NCBI RefSeq assembly: GCF_029335485.1
Contig: NZ_JARJLM010000090.1
Coordinates: forward strand, 1 to 33,367
Direction: 5' to 3'
DNA length: 33,367 bases
DNA from: Cupriavidus basilensis
Lineage (GTDB): Bacteria > Pseudomonadota > Gammaproteobacteria > Burkholderiales > Burkholderiaceae
Below, one piece after another: positions 16,905-25,320 of this stretch. The position numbers were made by a program, and so were the translations under genes. The notes under the pieces were generated by a model, which was not told the DNA's origin, did not search any database, and was given only the letters and a program-made list of their open reading frames with translations. The first letter of the stretch is position 1, and the number at the start of each line of letters is the position of its first letter.

Positions 16905-17899
16905 TCACTTCACCGCCTGGATCCTGTCCCAGTCCGCCTTGCGGTAACCCTGCGATTCGAAGCTCACGTTCTTCAGCACCGCCTCGCGGTACTCCGGCAC
17001 GCTGATCTCCGTCACGGTCAGGCCCTTCTGCCTGAACACCGCCACCAGCTCCTTCTCGCGCGCCACCACGTCGGCGGTGGCGCGCACGGCGGCTTCCTGC
17101 GCGACTTCGGTGAACATCCTGCGGTCATCCTCGGATAGCTTCTTCCACAGGCCGCCCGAGATCACGGTGTTGAGGTGATCGACGATATGGCCCGTCAATA
17201 CGATGTTCTTCTGCACCTCGTAGAATTTCTTGGCTTCGATGGTGGTCAGCGGATTCTCCTGCGCTTCCACGGTGCCGTTCTGCAATGCCAGGTACACCTC
17301 GGCGAAGGCAATCGGCGAGGTATTGACGCCGCAGGCGCGCGGCATGGCCAGGTAGGCTGGCACATCCGGCACGCGCATCTTCAACCCCTTCATTTCGCCG
17401 CAATGCGCGAAGGGCTTGTTGGAGGTGGACTGGCGCGTGCCGTAGTAGGTGGTGGCAACGATGTGGTTGCCCGATCGTAGCCGCGCGTCAGTTCCCTGTA
17501 GATATCGCTCCTGGTGTAGGCCAGCAGGTGGTTCGCGTCGCGGAAGGTGTAGGGGTAGTAGGCCACGCCGATGCGCGGGAACGATTTGGCCGCGAAGCTC
17601 GACCCGGAGATGATGATATCGACCGAACCCAGCGCAAGGCCCTGGTTGATGTCGTTCTCCTTGCCCAGCTGCGAGGCGGGAAATACATCGATCTGGTACC
17701 TGCCGTTGCTGCGTTTGCGGATCTCCTCCGCGGCCCACACCGACCATTTGTGGAAAGGCTCCGAGGTCTCATATACGTGCGCCCACTTGAGCCTGGTCTG
17801 GGCCGGCGCGTTGCCGCAGGCCAGGCTGGCCATGCAGGCTGCCAGCACCATGGCCGCCGGCAGCAGCGATGATTGCAGTCGCGGGGAAAATGGCTTCAT
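16905..17899 (-). pseudogene. dctP: TRAP substrate-binding protein gene (dctP) with a frameshift
   Basis: Start ATG at 17899 after GAGGAGACGAAGG. The first frame encodes a signal peptide (about residues 1-34) and the DctP N-lobe (RLKWAHVYETSEPFHKWS, GSVDIIISGSSF, YTRSDIYRELTRGYD). It then leaves the family sequence near 17470-17472 and ends at a stop at 17390. A second frame picks up immediately as GNHIVATTYYGTRQSTSNKP and continues through KMRVPDVPAY and NGTVEAQENPLTT to a normal end at 16905. Adding one G to the GGG run at the junction restores a 331-residue protein, the normal family size. The lesion is therefore a one-base deletion, or a sequencing error in a homopolymer. Confidence 0.85.
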
Positions 17900-17978
17900 C
17901 CTTCGTCTCCTCTTGTTGTCGTGAGCCTGGCGCTCTCTTGCGGATGCGCTCCGGCGGCCGTGATGCCGGTCCATGCGT

Positions 17979-19007
17979 CTATGCTGCGGTGAGCTGCACC
18001 TTGGTGCTGCGGGTCTTGTCGGCGGCCAGCCTGAACGCTTCCGCTGCCTGCGCCAGCGGCAACTGCGCCGACAGCAGCGGGCGCACATCGAGCCGGCGTT
18101 GCGCGAGATAGCGCACAGCCCAGTCGAACTCGCCTGCGAAGCGGAAGGCGCCGACATACTCCAGTTCGCGCGCCATGATGCTGTTGGCGGGAAAATGCAG
18201 CCCCTGCGCCGGCAACGTGCCGATCTGCACGATGCGCCCGCCGCGCCGGGCCGCCTGCAGGCAGGTCTCCAGCGCGGCGGCGCTGCCGGCCGCTTCCAGA
18301 CAGATGTCGGCGAGATCCGCCACGGCCTGCGGCGCCACCCGGTCGGTGCGGATGGCCTGGTGGGCCCCCGCCCGCAGCGCCACTTCGAGCGGGCGGTCCG
18401 CGATATCGCAGACGATGACATGCGCCGCGCCGGCCAGCCGTGCGGCCATCACCGCCAGGCTGCCGATGGTGCCGCCACCGGTGACCAGCACCGTCCTGCC
18501 CATCAGCTCGCCGGCGCGGCGCACGCCGTGCAGCGCTACCGAGAGCGGTTCGGCAAAGGCCAGCTCGCCCAGCGAGATATCCGTGTCCACCGGCGTGAGT
18601 TGCCGCTCGTGCATCAGGAAGTGCTCGCGGAACATGCCCTGCACATGGGGATAGACGCTGGCGCTGCCGAGAAAGCGCATGTTGCGGCAAAGGTTGTCGC
18701 GCCCGGCCCGGCAGTAGGCGCACGCGCCGCAGGCATGCGAGGGATTGATCGCCACCTTGTTGCCGGGAACGACGCGCGTGACCGCGCTGCCCACGCGGGT
18801 CACGATGCCGGCGGCTTCATGGCCCGGTGTCAGCGGTTCACGGATCACGAAGGCGCCTACCTTGCCGTGGAAGTAATAGTGCAGGTCGGAGCCGCAGATG
18901 CCAGCCGCGCCGAGACGCACTTCGACTTCGTTCGGGCCGGGATCGGTTGGATCGACCTGCGAGAAGCGCAGGTCTTCGCCCGCATGGATATGGCACACAA
19001 GAGACAT
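17979..19007 (-). CDS. idnD: Zinc-dependent L-idonate 5-dehydrogenase-like enzyme
   Basis: 342 residues, medium-chain dehydrogenase. Catalytic zinc ligands are C38 (GICGSDLHYY), H63 and E64 (GHEAAG). Structural zinc ligands are C93, C96, C99 and C107. The Rossmann motif is GGGTIGSLA (177-185). The start VCHIHAGEDLRFSQVDP and the DLHYYFHGKVG segment resemble L-idonate 5-dehydrogenase, which oxidises L-idonate to 5-ketogluconate; related sorbitol/threonine-type enzymes are an alternative. The ATG at 19007 overlaps the TGA of the GntR gene by one base (TGATG), so the two are coupled. The gene is intact. Confidence 0.85.
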   Translation of the reverse strand: MSLVCHIHAGEDLRFSQVDPTDPGPNEVEVRLGAAGICGSDLHYYFHGKVGAFVIREPLTPGHEAAGIVTRVGSAVTRVVPGNKVAINPSHACGACAYCRAGRDNLCRNMRFLGSASVYPHVQGMFREHFLMHERQLTPVDTDISLGELAFAEPLSVALHGVRRAGELMGRTVLVTGGGTIGSLAVMAARLAGAAHVIVCDIADRPLEVALRAGAHQAIRTDRVAPQAVADLADICLEAAGSAAALETCLQAARRGGRIVQIGTLPAQGLHFPANSIMARELEYVGAFRFAGEFDWAVRYLAQRRLDVRPLLSAQLPLAQAAEAFRLAADKTRSTKVQLTAA

Positions 19008-19825
19008 CAAGACTCCTCGGCGAGCTTGCGCGGCTTGCGGCGCGCGATGGCAGGCGCCGCCGGCGGCGCGGCGCCAGCGTCGGCTGTTCCGGGCATGGCC
19101 GCGCTGGCTGGCCACGCTGCGTAAAAACGTCCGTGCGATGCTTCCAGGTGCCGGCACATCGCCTCGCGCGCGGCCTCCGGCGAGCCCGAGGCAATGGCCG
19201 CCACCACCGCGCGGTGCTCGGCGATGGCGGCGTGCCAGCTGGTCTCGTTCTCGAAATGGCTGCCGAAACGGGCGAAGAGCGGGTTATGGCGTTCGTCGAA
19301 CAGCTCGGCAACCAGGCGCTGCAGCACCGCATTGCCCGACACCTCGGTAATGCGCAGATGGAACAGGCGGTCGCCCCGGACCGGGATCTGGCCGGCGCCG
19401 GCTTCCGCTTCCATCATGGCGATCGCCTCCGCCAGCGCGGCCAGCAAGGCCGGCGTGGCATGCCGCGCGGCATTGGCCGCCATCTCGCCCTCGATGGTCT
19501 GCCGGGCGCGGATGACATCCAGCGGCGGCGGCGCCATCACGCTGGCCGCGCGGGCCCGCTCCGGCGGACAGGCATAGATGCCCGACCCCATCCGCACCTC
19601 GACCAGCCCCTCCACCTCCAGCGCGATCAGCGCTTCGCGCACCGACGGGCGCGACACCCCGAGCTGCACCGCAAGGTCGCGCTCCGGCGGCAGGCGCGAG
19701 CCCACCGGGAACTCGCCGTTCTCGATCAGCCGGCGCAACTGGTCGGCAATCTGGCGGTACAGCCGGCGGGGTTCGATCTGCTGCAGGGGCATGTCGGTGC
19801 GCGGTCCCGGAGAGCGTTCAGGCAT
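19007..19825 (-). CDS. GntR-family (FadR/FCD) transcriptional regulator
   Basis: 272 residues if it starts at 19825; an ATG at 19792 would remove 11 residues, and neither has a clear ribosome site. The winged-helix domain (about 20-85) contains SRLPPERDLAVQLGVSRPSV and REALIALEVEGLVEVR. The FCD ligand domain (about 105-235) has family His/Asp/Glu metal-site positions such as GDRLFHLRI and EHRAVVAAI. The C-terminal 35 residues are Ala/Pro/Lys-rich. FCD regulators usually sense sugar acids and repress the adjacent catabolic operon; here it is the first gene of that operon. A short near-palindrome at 19836-19846 is a candidate operator. Confidence 0.9.
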   Translation of the reverse strand: MPERSPGPRTDMPLQQIEPRRLYRQIADQLRRLIENGEFPVGSRLPPERDLAVQLGVSRPSVREALIALEVEGLVEVRMGSGIYACPPERARAASVMAPPPLDVIRARQTIEGEMAANAARHATPALLAALAEAIAMMEAEAGAGQIPVRGDRLFHLRITEVSGNAVLQRLVAELFDERHNPLFARFGSHFENETSWHAAIAEHRAVVAAIASGSPEAAREAMCRHLEASHGRFYAAWPASAAMPGTADAGAAPPAAPAIARRKPRKLAEES

Positions 19826-19835
19826 AGAGGTAAAG

Positions 19836-19846
19836 TGGCCTGACCA
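19836..19846. promoter_or_regulatory. Candidate GntR/FCD operator
   Basis: TGGCCTGACCA (minus strand TGGTCAGGCCA) has arms TGGYC/GRCCA around one central base, resembling the TGGTnnnACCA style of FadR/FCD sites. It lies 10 bp upstream of the GntR start codon, a position suited to autorepression of the sugar-acid operon. No footprint-level evidence is possible from sequence. Confidence 0.35.
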
Positions 19847-20090
19847 ATTTCTAGGAAGTTTTTACGCCACCTACAAGGGAAATTTATGGAGCGGCGCAGC
19901 AAGCGGAGCTCGGGAAGTGCCCGGATCGCCCCTGCGCGGGCGAGCATGCCGCCTTGGGGAGCGGCCGGAGCAGCCGCAGCAAAATCTTCCACGCAGGCAG
20001 CGTACGTCGTTTCGGCGCGGAAGGCGCGGACGGTGCGGAAGGCGCAGGACTAGGAAAACGCTTACGGGACAACCCCGATGTCATTCATCC

Positions 20091-20118
20091 TTGGCCTCTC
20101 TGCGACACTTTCTATACT
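20091..20118 (+). promoter_or_regulatory. Candidate sigma70 promoter for the small membrane protein genes
   Basis: TTGGCC (20091-20096) and TATACT (20113-20118) are separated by 16 bp, placing a start near 20125, 25 bp before the first small gene. The rest of the 324-bp spacer from the GntR start shows no gene that I can support. Confidence 0.45.
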
Positions 20119-20149
20119 GAAAGCACAAGCTGAAAGACAGGAGACGGCA

Positions 20150-20332
20150 ATGCTGCACTTCACGTCGCATGATCTTGTGTTCCTGATTCCGATGGCGCTG
20201 GTGGGCATGATTGCCTTCGGCGGGATCCCCTTCACCGCACGTGCCCTGCGCATCAGTTGCCGCGCGGCGGGTGCGATATTCGGGGCGCTGCTGGCGGTGG
20301 CCTTGCTGGAGGCGCTGCCCTTGCTGATCTGA
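20150..20332 (+). CDS. Small two-helix membrane protein
   Basis: 60 residues from the ATG at 20150, preceded by AGGAGA at a good distance. Two hydrophobic segments (about 11-29 and 39-59) flank a short basic loop (TARALRIS). A short His-containing N-terminus (MLHFTSHD) precedes them. No family recognised. The codon bias matches the surrounding real genes, and a plausible promoter lies just upstream. A longer reading from 20078 lacks a ribosome site. It is followed 44 bp later by a second small membrane protein, and the two may form an operon. Confidence 0.6.
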   Translation: MLHFTSHDLVFLIPMALVGMIAFGGIPFTARALRISCRAAGAIFGALLAVALLEALPLLI

Positions 20333-20376
20333 ACGCTTCGAGCGTTCCCGGCTTGCTTGTGGGAGAGGAGGCCGCT

Positions 20377-20535
20377 ATGACACTGGGCATGTTGGCCGTC
20401 GTGATGGCGGCCCTGCTGCTGGTCACTATCGTGACCGCGATCTGGCGTTGTAGCCATCCCTACCGCATGCGTTATCGCCGCTGCGCCGAGCAGCGCAGGC
20501 GCGCGGGAATCTGCCGGCAGATGCAGCGCCACTGA
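20377..20535 (+). CDS. Small single-helix membrane protein with basic Cys-containing tail
   Basis: 52 residues from the ATG at 20377, with GGGAGAGGAGG upstream, one of the strongest ribosome sites in the window. One hydrophobic helix (about 3-22) is followed by a strongly basic tail of Arg/His/Cys (WRCSHPYRMRYRRC, then CRQMQRH). The tail should be cytoplasmic by the positive-inside rule. No family recognised. Probably co-transcribed with the 60-residue protein upstream. Confidence 0.55.
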   Translation: MTLGMLAVVMAALLLVTIVTAIWRCSHPYRMRYRRCAEQRRRAGICRQMQRH

Positions 20536-20639
20536 GCGCGGCTGCCTGGCCGAGGGCGCCAGCGCGCGATCTCGTGCTTACCCTGCCCGGACGGGTACTG
20601 GCAGGCGGACATGCGCCGGAATCAGATTCTGAATCGGAC

Positions 20640-20825
20640 TCAGATTTCGATCATCGCGAACTCACCCTTGCCCACGTCGCATTCGGGGCAACGCCAGTCT
20701 TCCGGGATGTCCTCCCAGCGCGTGCCGGGGGCGATGCCATCTTCCGGCCAGCCCTGTTCTTCGTCGTAGACCCATCCGCAAATCACGCAAACCCAGGTCT
20801 TGTAGGCAACGGCTTCCTGCTGCAA
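20640..20825 (-). CDS. rubA: Rubredoxin
   Basis: 61 residues. The Fe(Cys)4 site is complete: [10 protein letters not shown] near the N-terminus and [11 protein letters not shown] near the C-terminus, with the conserved [21 protein letters not shown] core. It is a small soluble electron carrier, in this group often partnering with alkane hydroxylases or oxygen-stress enzymes, none of which is adjacent. The start is a TTG at 20825, supported by AGGAG at 20832-20836 and the absence of any in-frame ATG nearby. It lies downstream of the DUF748 gene on the same strand, with repeats between them. Confidence 0.93.
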   Translation of the reverse strand: MQQEAVAYKTWVCVICGWVYDEEQGWPEDGIAPGTRWEDIPEDWRCPECDVGKGEFAMIEI

Positions 20826-20887
20826 AACGCACTCCTGTATCGATTCCGGGCGAAATCATACAAGCTTTTTGACCGGCGCACCGGCAT

Positions 20888-20919
20888 GGGCACTGGGGCA
20901 CTGGGGCACTGGGGCATTG
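20888..20919. repeat. Octamer tandem array (GGGCACTG x3 + GGGCATTG)
   Basis: Four consecutive 8-bp units, the last with one change, lie in the 164-bp spacer between the DUF748 stop and rubA. The period and CAYTGGGG core resemble the array at 13253-13308 read on its other strand (CATTGGGT-like, CATCGGGY units). Confidence 0.85.
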
Positions 20920-20921
20920 AA

Positions 20922-20945
20922 GCGGAAGCGGAAGCGGGAGCGGCA
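20922..20945. repeat. Hexamer repeat (GCGGAA, four units)
   Basis: GCGGAA, GCGGAA, GCGGGA, GCGGCA follow directly after the octamer array. Together they make about 58 bp of simple sequence upstream of rubA. Confidence 0.75.
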
Positions 20946-20989
20946 CCGCAAACCGCGCCGCGCCCTCCCCCGTCAATCCCGCCGCGTGC

Positions 20990-23900
20990 TCACTGCCGGA
21001 TCGTGAAGTCCACCCGGTTGGGCGCACCCTTGTCCTTGATGCCTTCGGCGCTGAGCTTCGGCGCGGTCAGGAACAGGCGGCTCTCCGGCACCTTGGCGTC
21101 GCGCTCCAGCGCCTGCTTCACGGCCAGCGCGCGCTGCTCGGCCAGTTGCCTGAGTTCCACATCGGTGACCGGCGCGTTCTCCAGCAGGAGCGTTTCCATT
21201 TCCTTGGTCGGCAGGGACTTGGACAGCCCGATCATATTGCGCGGTTTCTTGAACGATGCGCGCTTGTAGACCGTTTCCAGGTATTTCGGATACTCCTGCG
21301 GCGACACCGTCACCTTGGCGCCCTGTTCGCCCTCCTCGCTTTCCTCGGCCACGGCACCCTGGCGGGCGCTGGTGCGTAGTTCACGCGCCTTCTGCTCGGC
21401 CACGCGCGCGTCAAGCCAGGCCCGGCGCGCGCCGGCGTTGTCGGTGGCGGGATCGATGCGGCCGCTGATTTCCAGCCGCAGCGCCGGACGGTCGGCCAGC
21501 GCCTTGCCCAGCGTGGCGATCTTCTGCGCAGCCGCCGGCGTGAGCGTGGCCGTGCCGGGCGCAAACTCCACATAGCCCAGTTCGTCGCCGCCGCCAAAGG
21601 CCGAGGCGATCAGGGAGAACGGCGAGGTGATGGCCTTGGTCAGCAGGTTGACGATAACCCGCACGATCACGCCACCGATGCTGAACTCCGGATCCGACAG
21701 CGAGCCCGCTACCGGCAGGTTGATGTCGATCACGCCATTGCGATCCTTCAGCAGCGAGACCGCCAGCAGCACCGGCAGCTTGGTCGCGGTCGGGCTGTCG
21801 ACCTTGTCGCCGAAAGTGAGCTGGTCCAGGTAGAGGTGGTTGCGCGCGTCCAGCTTGCCGTTTTCGATCTTGTACGCCACATCGACCGTGAGCTTGCCCT
21901 TGGTGATCGGGTAGCCGGCGTACTTGGCCGCGTAAGGCGTCAGCCGGGTCAGTTCCACGCCGGCGGCCTTGGCCGCGATATCGAGGTAAAGCTGGTCGGC
22001 CAGCGGGTTGAGCTTGCCGTCGATATTGACCGGTGCGTCGTCATCGATACGCCCCGCCAGGGTGAGGTCGGCCGGCGTCGGGTCCAACGACGAGACCTTG
22101 GAGACCGATCCCTTCATATCGGTCAGGTTGGCGGTGTAGTTCGGCTTGACGAAGAAATCCGAGAAATTGATGTTGCCCTTTTCCACCGTCACGCCACCGA
22201 TGCGGATCTGCGGCTTCGCCGCGGCCGTGGCCACGGTTGCCGCAGGTGCCGCGGGTGCGGCGGGCGCTGCAGCAGGCGCGCTGGCGGCCGGCACCGGGTT
22301 GGCCTGGGTCAGGCTGGTGTTGGGCGCGGCTTCGCCTTTGGCGGCGCCGCCAGCCATCACATCCTGCAGGTTGAGGCGGCCGTTGGCATTCAGGATCACC
22401 CGTGCGTAGAAGTCCGACAGCGCGACGCTGCCCACGCCGACCTTCATCGGCCCCTTGGCCTCGTCCATGACGAAATCGATGCCGTTGACGGCCAGCGAGC
22501 GCCAGCGCAGGAAATCGTCGCCGGTCAGGCGGTCGACGCTGCGCACATTGCCGAACTGCGCGTTGCCGGCAAAGCGCGCGGCAATCGGCTTGCCGGACGG
22601 TGCATCGACGCCCAGGCGCCCCTTCACGGTGGCGGTGCCGCCACGCAGCGCGGCATTGAAACGGTCGGCCAGGTAAGGCTGCAGCGGCGCCAGGTCGAAC
22701 TCGCGCAGATCCACTTGCAGCTGCGCCGCGGGCGCGGTGGGCAGCACCGTGCCGTCGATCGCCAGCGAGCCGCGCCGTCCCGATTCGGCCTTGAACTTGA
22801 GCGGAATGGCCCCTGCCGCCATCGGCCACTGGAGCGGGCCGGTGCCAAGGCCGACATTGCGGAATTGATGGATCACCGGCCGGTCGCGGTTGGCGTCCGA
22901 GGGCGCGTAGTCGGTCAGGCGCAGGCTACCGCCATCCAGCGAGAACTTGCCAAGCTGCGCCTTCCAGGGCACGGGCCTGGCCGCGGCGGCACTCTGCGGC
23001 TGCTTGGCCTTGGCCTGCATGGTGGAGGCGCGCTGGACTGCCTTCTGCCCGGACTGCTCGGCCCACAGTCGCGCGGCCTCCAGCACCTGGCCCTTGCGGT
23101 CGCGCGTGAGCGCGATCTGCGGCTTGGCTATCGCCAGCTGGCCGGCCTGGAATGTGTGCGCGCCAAGGTCGAAGGCGATGTCTTCGAGCGCCACCCGCTC
23201 GGCGCTTACCGCCGGCAGGTTGGCGTTATCGCTGTCGTCGCTGGCACGCCGTGCGCCGCGCCTGCGGGCGTTGTCAGTCGTGGCGGTGGCTTGCGGCACC
23301 GTCACCGGCTCGCGCGTGGCCACATAGAGCGGCGCCAGTTCCACGCGGGACTTGTCCAGCAAGAAAGCAAAATCCGGTCCGCCCCACGCCATCTTGTAAT
23401 GCAGCTCGGCGTTGAGCGCGGTGTCGCCGAGCCGGGTGTGCAGTTCCGCCGGCCACCAGGCGGCGAAAGCCTGCGGCTTCACGCCGCTGGCCTGCAAGGT
23501 ACCGTCCATGGTGCCGCGATGCAGCGTCAGTTCGCCTTCATGGCTGAGGGTCTGCCCTTCACCCAGCCCCAGCTTGGCCTGCACCTTGGCAGGCTTGTCG
23601 CTATCGCCGGACAGGCCAGTCACCTCGGCATCAAGGGGACCCAGCGCCAGCGTGCCGGGGCCCGACGTGGCGAGTTCGTCGCGCAGACCCAGGCTGGCCT
23701 GCTTGACGGTAATCCGGTCCACCGCATAGCGCCAGGGCAACGCCGCCGGCGCGGCAACGCCGCCGGCGGCCGGCGCCGAGGCCGGAGCCGCCTTGGCCAC
23801 GGCAGGCGACGACGCCGGTGCCACGGGTGCTGGCGCCACGGCCGGTTTCTCCGCCTTGGCTGCCTGCGGCAGGAAGGCCTGGGCCAGGTTCAGCGAGCCA

Positions 23901-24913
23901 TCGGCGCGGCGCACGGCCTGGACTGCCAGGCCATCCACGGCGAAGCTGCGCAGATGGACCATGCGACCCAGCGGCTCGATGCGTGCGATGTCCACCGCCA
24001 CCCGGCCCGCTTTCACCAGCGGCGAGCCATCATGCTTGCGGATATCGGCATCGCGCAGCGCCGCCGTGCCTGTCAGAAACACGTCCTGCTTGTCTTTCTG
24101 CTGGATGAATCCCAGCGTGAGCCGCGTATCGAGCAGGCCGCCCTTGATCTGCGCATCCTGGAGCGTCGGCGCGAACGGCATATAGCGCGCCAGTTCCAGC
24201 CCGTCGAGGTTGATATTGAGGTGCGTCTCGCGCGAAGCGGCGAACGGCAGCATCGTGCCGTCAAGGGCGACCGCGGAGCCGTTGACGTTCGCGCTCACCG
24301 TCGGCCGGGTCACGATCTCGACGTCGTGCGGCAGGTTGGACAGGAAGGGCAGCGTGATGGTCAGGTTGTCCACGCGCTGCGTCTGCTTGAGCAGCTTGTC
24401 GTCGAACACAACGGTGCCGCCGGTCAGCGCGATATTGTTGACCGAGAAGCGCGCGGGTTCGGATTTGGGCGCCGCGGGCTTTGCCGCGAAGCGCTCTTCG
24501 ATGTCGGCGTAGTTCATGCGCCCGCTGGCGTCGCGCGCCAGGCGCAGCGAGGGCCGGTCGATATGTACGGCATCCACCACCGGCGCCATATGCCACAGCG
24601 AGGCGATGGCGCCGTCGATCTTGGCCTCGCCCAGCGTCAGCATGGGCGTGGTGCCGTCGGGCTCGTAGATCGTGACGTCGGTCACGTCGACCGCCAGCGA
24701 GAAAGGATGCACCTCGGCGCCGCCGAAGGTGACCTTCCGCCCCAGTGCCTCGCTGGCCTGCTTGGCCACGAAGGACTTGATCAGCGGAGGCCCGCCAAAA
24801 TAGCCAGCCAGGCCGAACACCGCCAGCGCGGCCACGATGCCGCCGGCCACGCGCAGGCCTGCCCTACGGCGCGGTGTGGCGGTTGCCGCCTGCATGGAGA
24901 ACTTGATTGCCAT
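20990..24913 (-). CDS. AsmA-like DUF748 domain protein
   Basis: 1307 residues. An N-terminal basic stretch and one membrane anchor (about 17-40) precede a very long, beta-rich periplasmic region with repeated short strands, as in AsmA/TamB-type proteins. The family start KQASEALGRKVTFGGAEVHPFSL is visible, followed by several DUF748-like segments (for example LPVLLAVSLLKDRNGVIDIN, PVAGSLSDPEFSIGGVI). Two Ala/Pro-rich linkers lie near residues 345-390 and 880-920. The C-terminal 180 residues look like a divergent OmpA-like segment (LEISGRIDPATDNAGARRAW). Proteins of this type are linked to outer-membrane lipid homeostasis; the specific role here is unknown. ATG at 24913 with weak GGGA upstream. 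Confidence 0.85.
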   Translation of the reverse strand: MAIKFSMQAATATPRRRAGLRVAGGIVAALAVFGLAGYFGGPPLIKSFVAKQASEALGRKVTFGGAEVHPFSLAVDVTDVTIYEPDGTTPMLTLGEAKIDGAIASLWHMAPVVDAVHIDRPSLRLARDASGRMNYADIEERFAAKPAAPKSEPARFSVNNIALTGGTVVFDDKLLKQTQRVDNLTITLPFLSNLPHDVEIVTRPTVSANVNGSAVALDGTMLPFAASRETHLNINLDGLELARYMPFAPTLQDAQIKGGLLDTRLTLGFIQQKDKQDVFLTGTAALRDADIRKHDGSPLVKAGRVAVDIARIEPLGRMVHLRSFAVDGLAVQAVRRADGSLNLAQAFLPQAAKAEKPAVAPAPVAPASSPAVAKAAPASAPAAGGVAAPAALPWRYAVDRITVKQASLGLRDELATSGPGTLALGPLDAEVTGLSGDSDKPAKVQAKLGLGEGQTLSHEGELTLHRGTMDGTLQASGVKPQAFAAWWPAELHTRLGDTALNAELHYKMAWGGPDFAFLLDKSRVELAPLYVATREPVTVPQATATTDNARRRGARRASDDSDNANLPAVSAERVALEDIAFDLGAHTFQAGQLAIAKPQIALTRDRKGQVLEAARLWAEQSGQKAVQRASTMQAKAKQPQSAAAARPVPWKAQLGKFSLDGGSLRLTDYAPSDANRDRPVIHQFRNVGLGTGPLQWPMAAGAIPLKFKAESGRRGSLAIDGTVLPTAPAAQLQVDLREFDLAPLQPYLADRFNAALRGGTATVKGRLGVDAPSGKPIAARFAGNAQFGNVRSVDRLTGDDFLRWRSLAVNGIDFVMDEAKGPMKVGVGSVALSDFYARVILNANGRLNLQDVMAGGAAKGEAAPNTSLTQANPVPAASAPAAAPAAPAAPAATVATAAAKPQIRIGGVTVEKGNINFSDFFVKPNYTANLTDMKGSVSKVSSLDPTPADLTLAGRIDDDAPVNIDGKLNPLADQLYLDIAAKAAGVELTRLTPYAAKYAGYPITKGKLTVDVAYKIENGKLDARNHLYLDQLTFGDKVDSPTATKLPVLLAVSLLKDRNGVIDINLPVAGSLSDPEFSIGGVIVRVIVNLLTKAITSPFSLIASAFGGGDELGYVEFAPGTATLTPAAAQKIATLGKALADRPALRLEISGRIDPATDNAGARRAWLDARVAEQKARELRTSARQGAVAEESEEGEQGAKVTVSPQEYPKYLETVYKRASFKKPRNMIGLSKSLPTKEMETLLLENAPVTDVELRQLAEQRALAVKQALERDAKVPESRLFLTAPKLSAEGIKDKGAPNRVDFTIRQ

Positions 24914-25320
24914 GTGATCCCAGAAAATTCAACCCCATTACCCGTTTCCGCATTGCATATCCGCCAGCAACGCGCATGCACGATGGCATTCCACGCTGCG
25001 TTGCCGGCGAATTGCCCACTTTGTGGCCCGGATTTCACTTTTTACACACATTATGGCAACGCTTCGTGGCAAAGCAAAGGTATTCAAATGAAACCAAAGG
25101 TGAATTCATCGCGGACTAAACATGGTTTGAAGCCGGATGACGACAGCCGCTTCGCCGCCGATCTGGTATCTTCTCGCCTTTGCGAAGCGTCTCGTCGCAT
25201 GCCAGCGGCTTATCCGCCACTTAGTGCCTGCTTCTCCCGCGCTGTACCTTCCGGCCAGAACCCTCCACGTCAACCGTGTTGCGCGCTTCGCATGCGATCT
25301 TTTTCCATGCGAGTCTCCTC
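24914..25320. other. Divergent intergenic region, 407 bp, no gene supported
   Basis: This spacer separates the DUF748 gene (minus) from the MHS transporter (plus). It is AT-richer than its flanks between about 25030 and 25130. It holds a plausible minus-strand promoter (25050-25077). No convincing plus-strand promoter or ribosome site was found for the transporter. A frame from the ATG at 25088 runs to 25381 but reads as non-protein-like sequence. Confidence 0.6.
25050..25077 (-). promoter_or_regulatory. Candidate promoter of the DUF748 gene
   Basis: On the minus strand TTGCTT (25077-25072) and CATAAT (25055-25050) are spaced by 16 bp. This predicts a transcript start near 25043 and an untranslated leader of about 130 bases. 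Confidence 0.4.
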
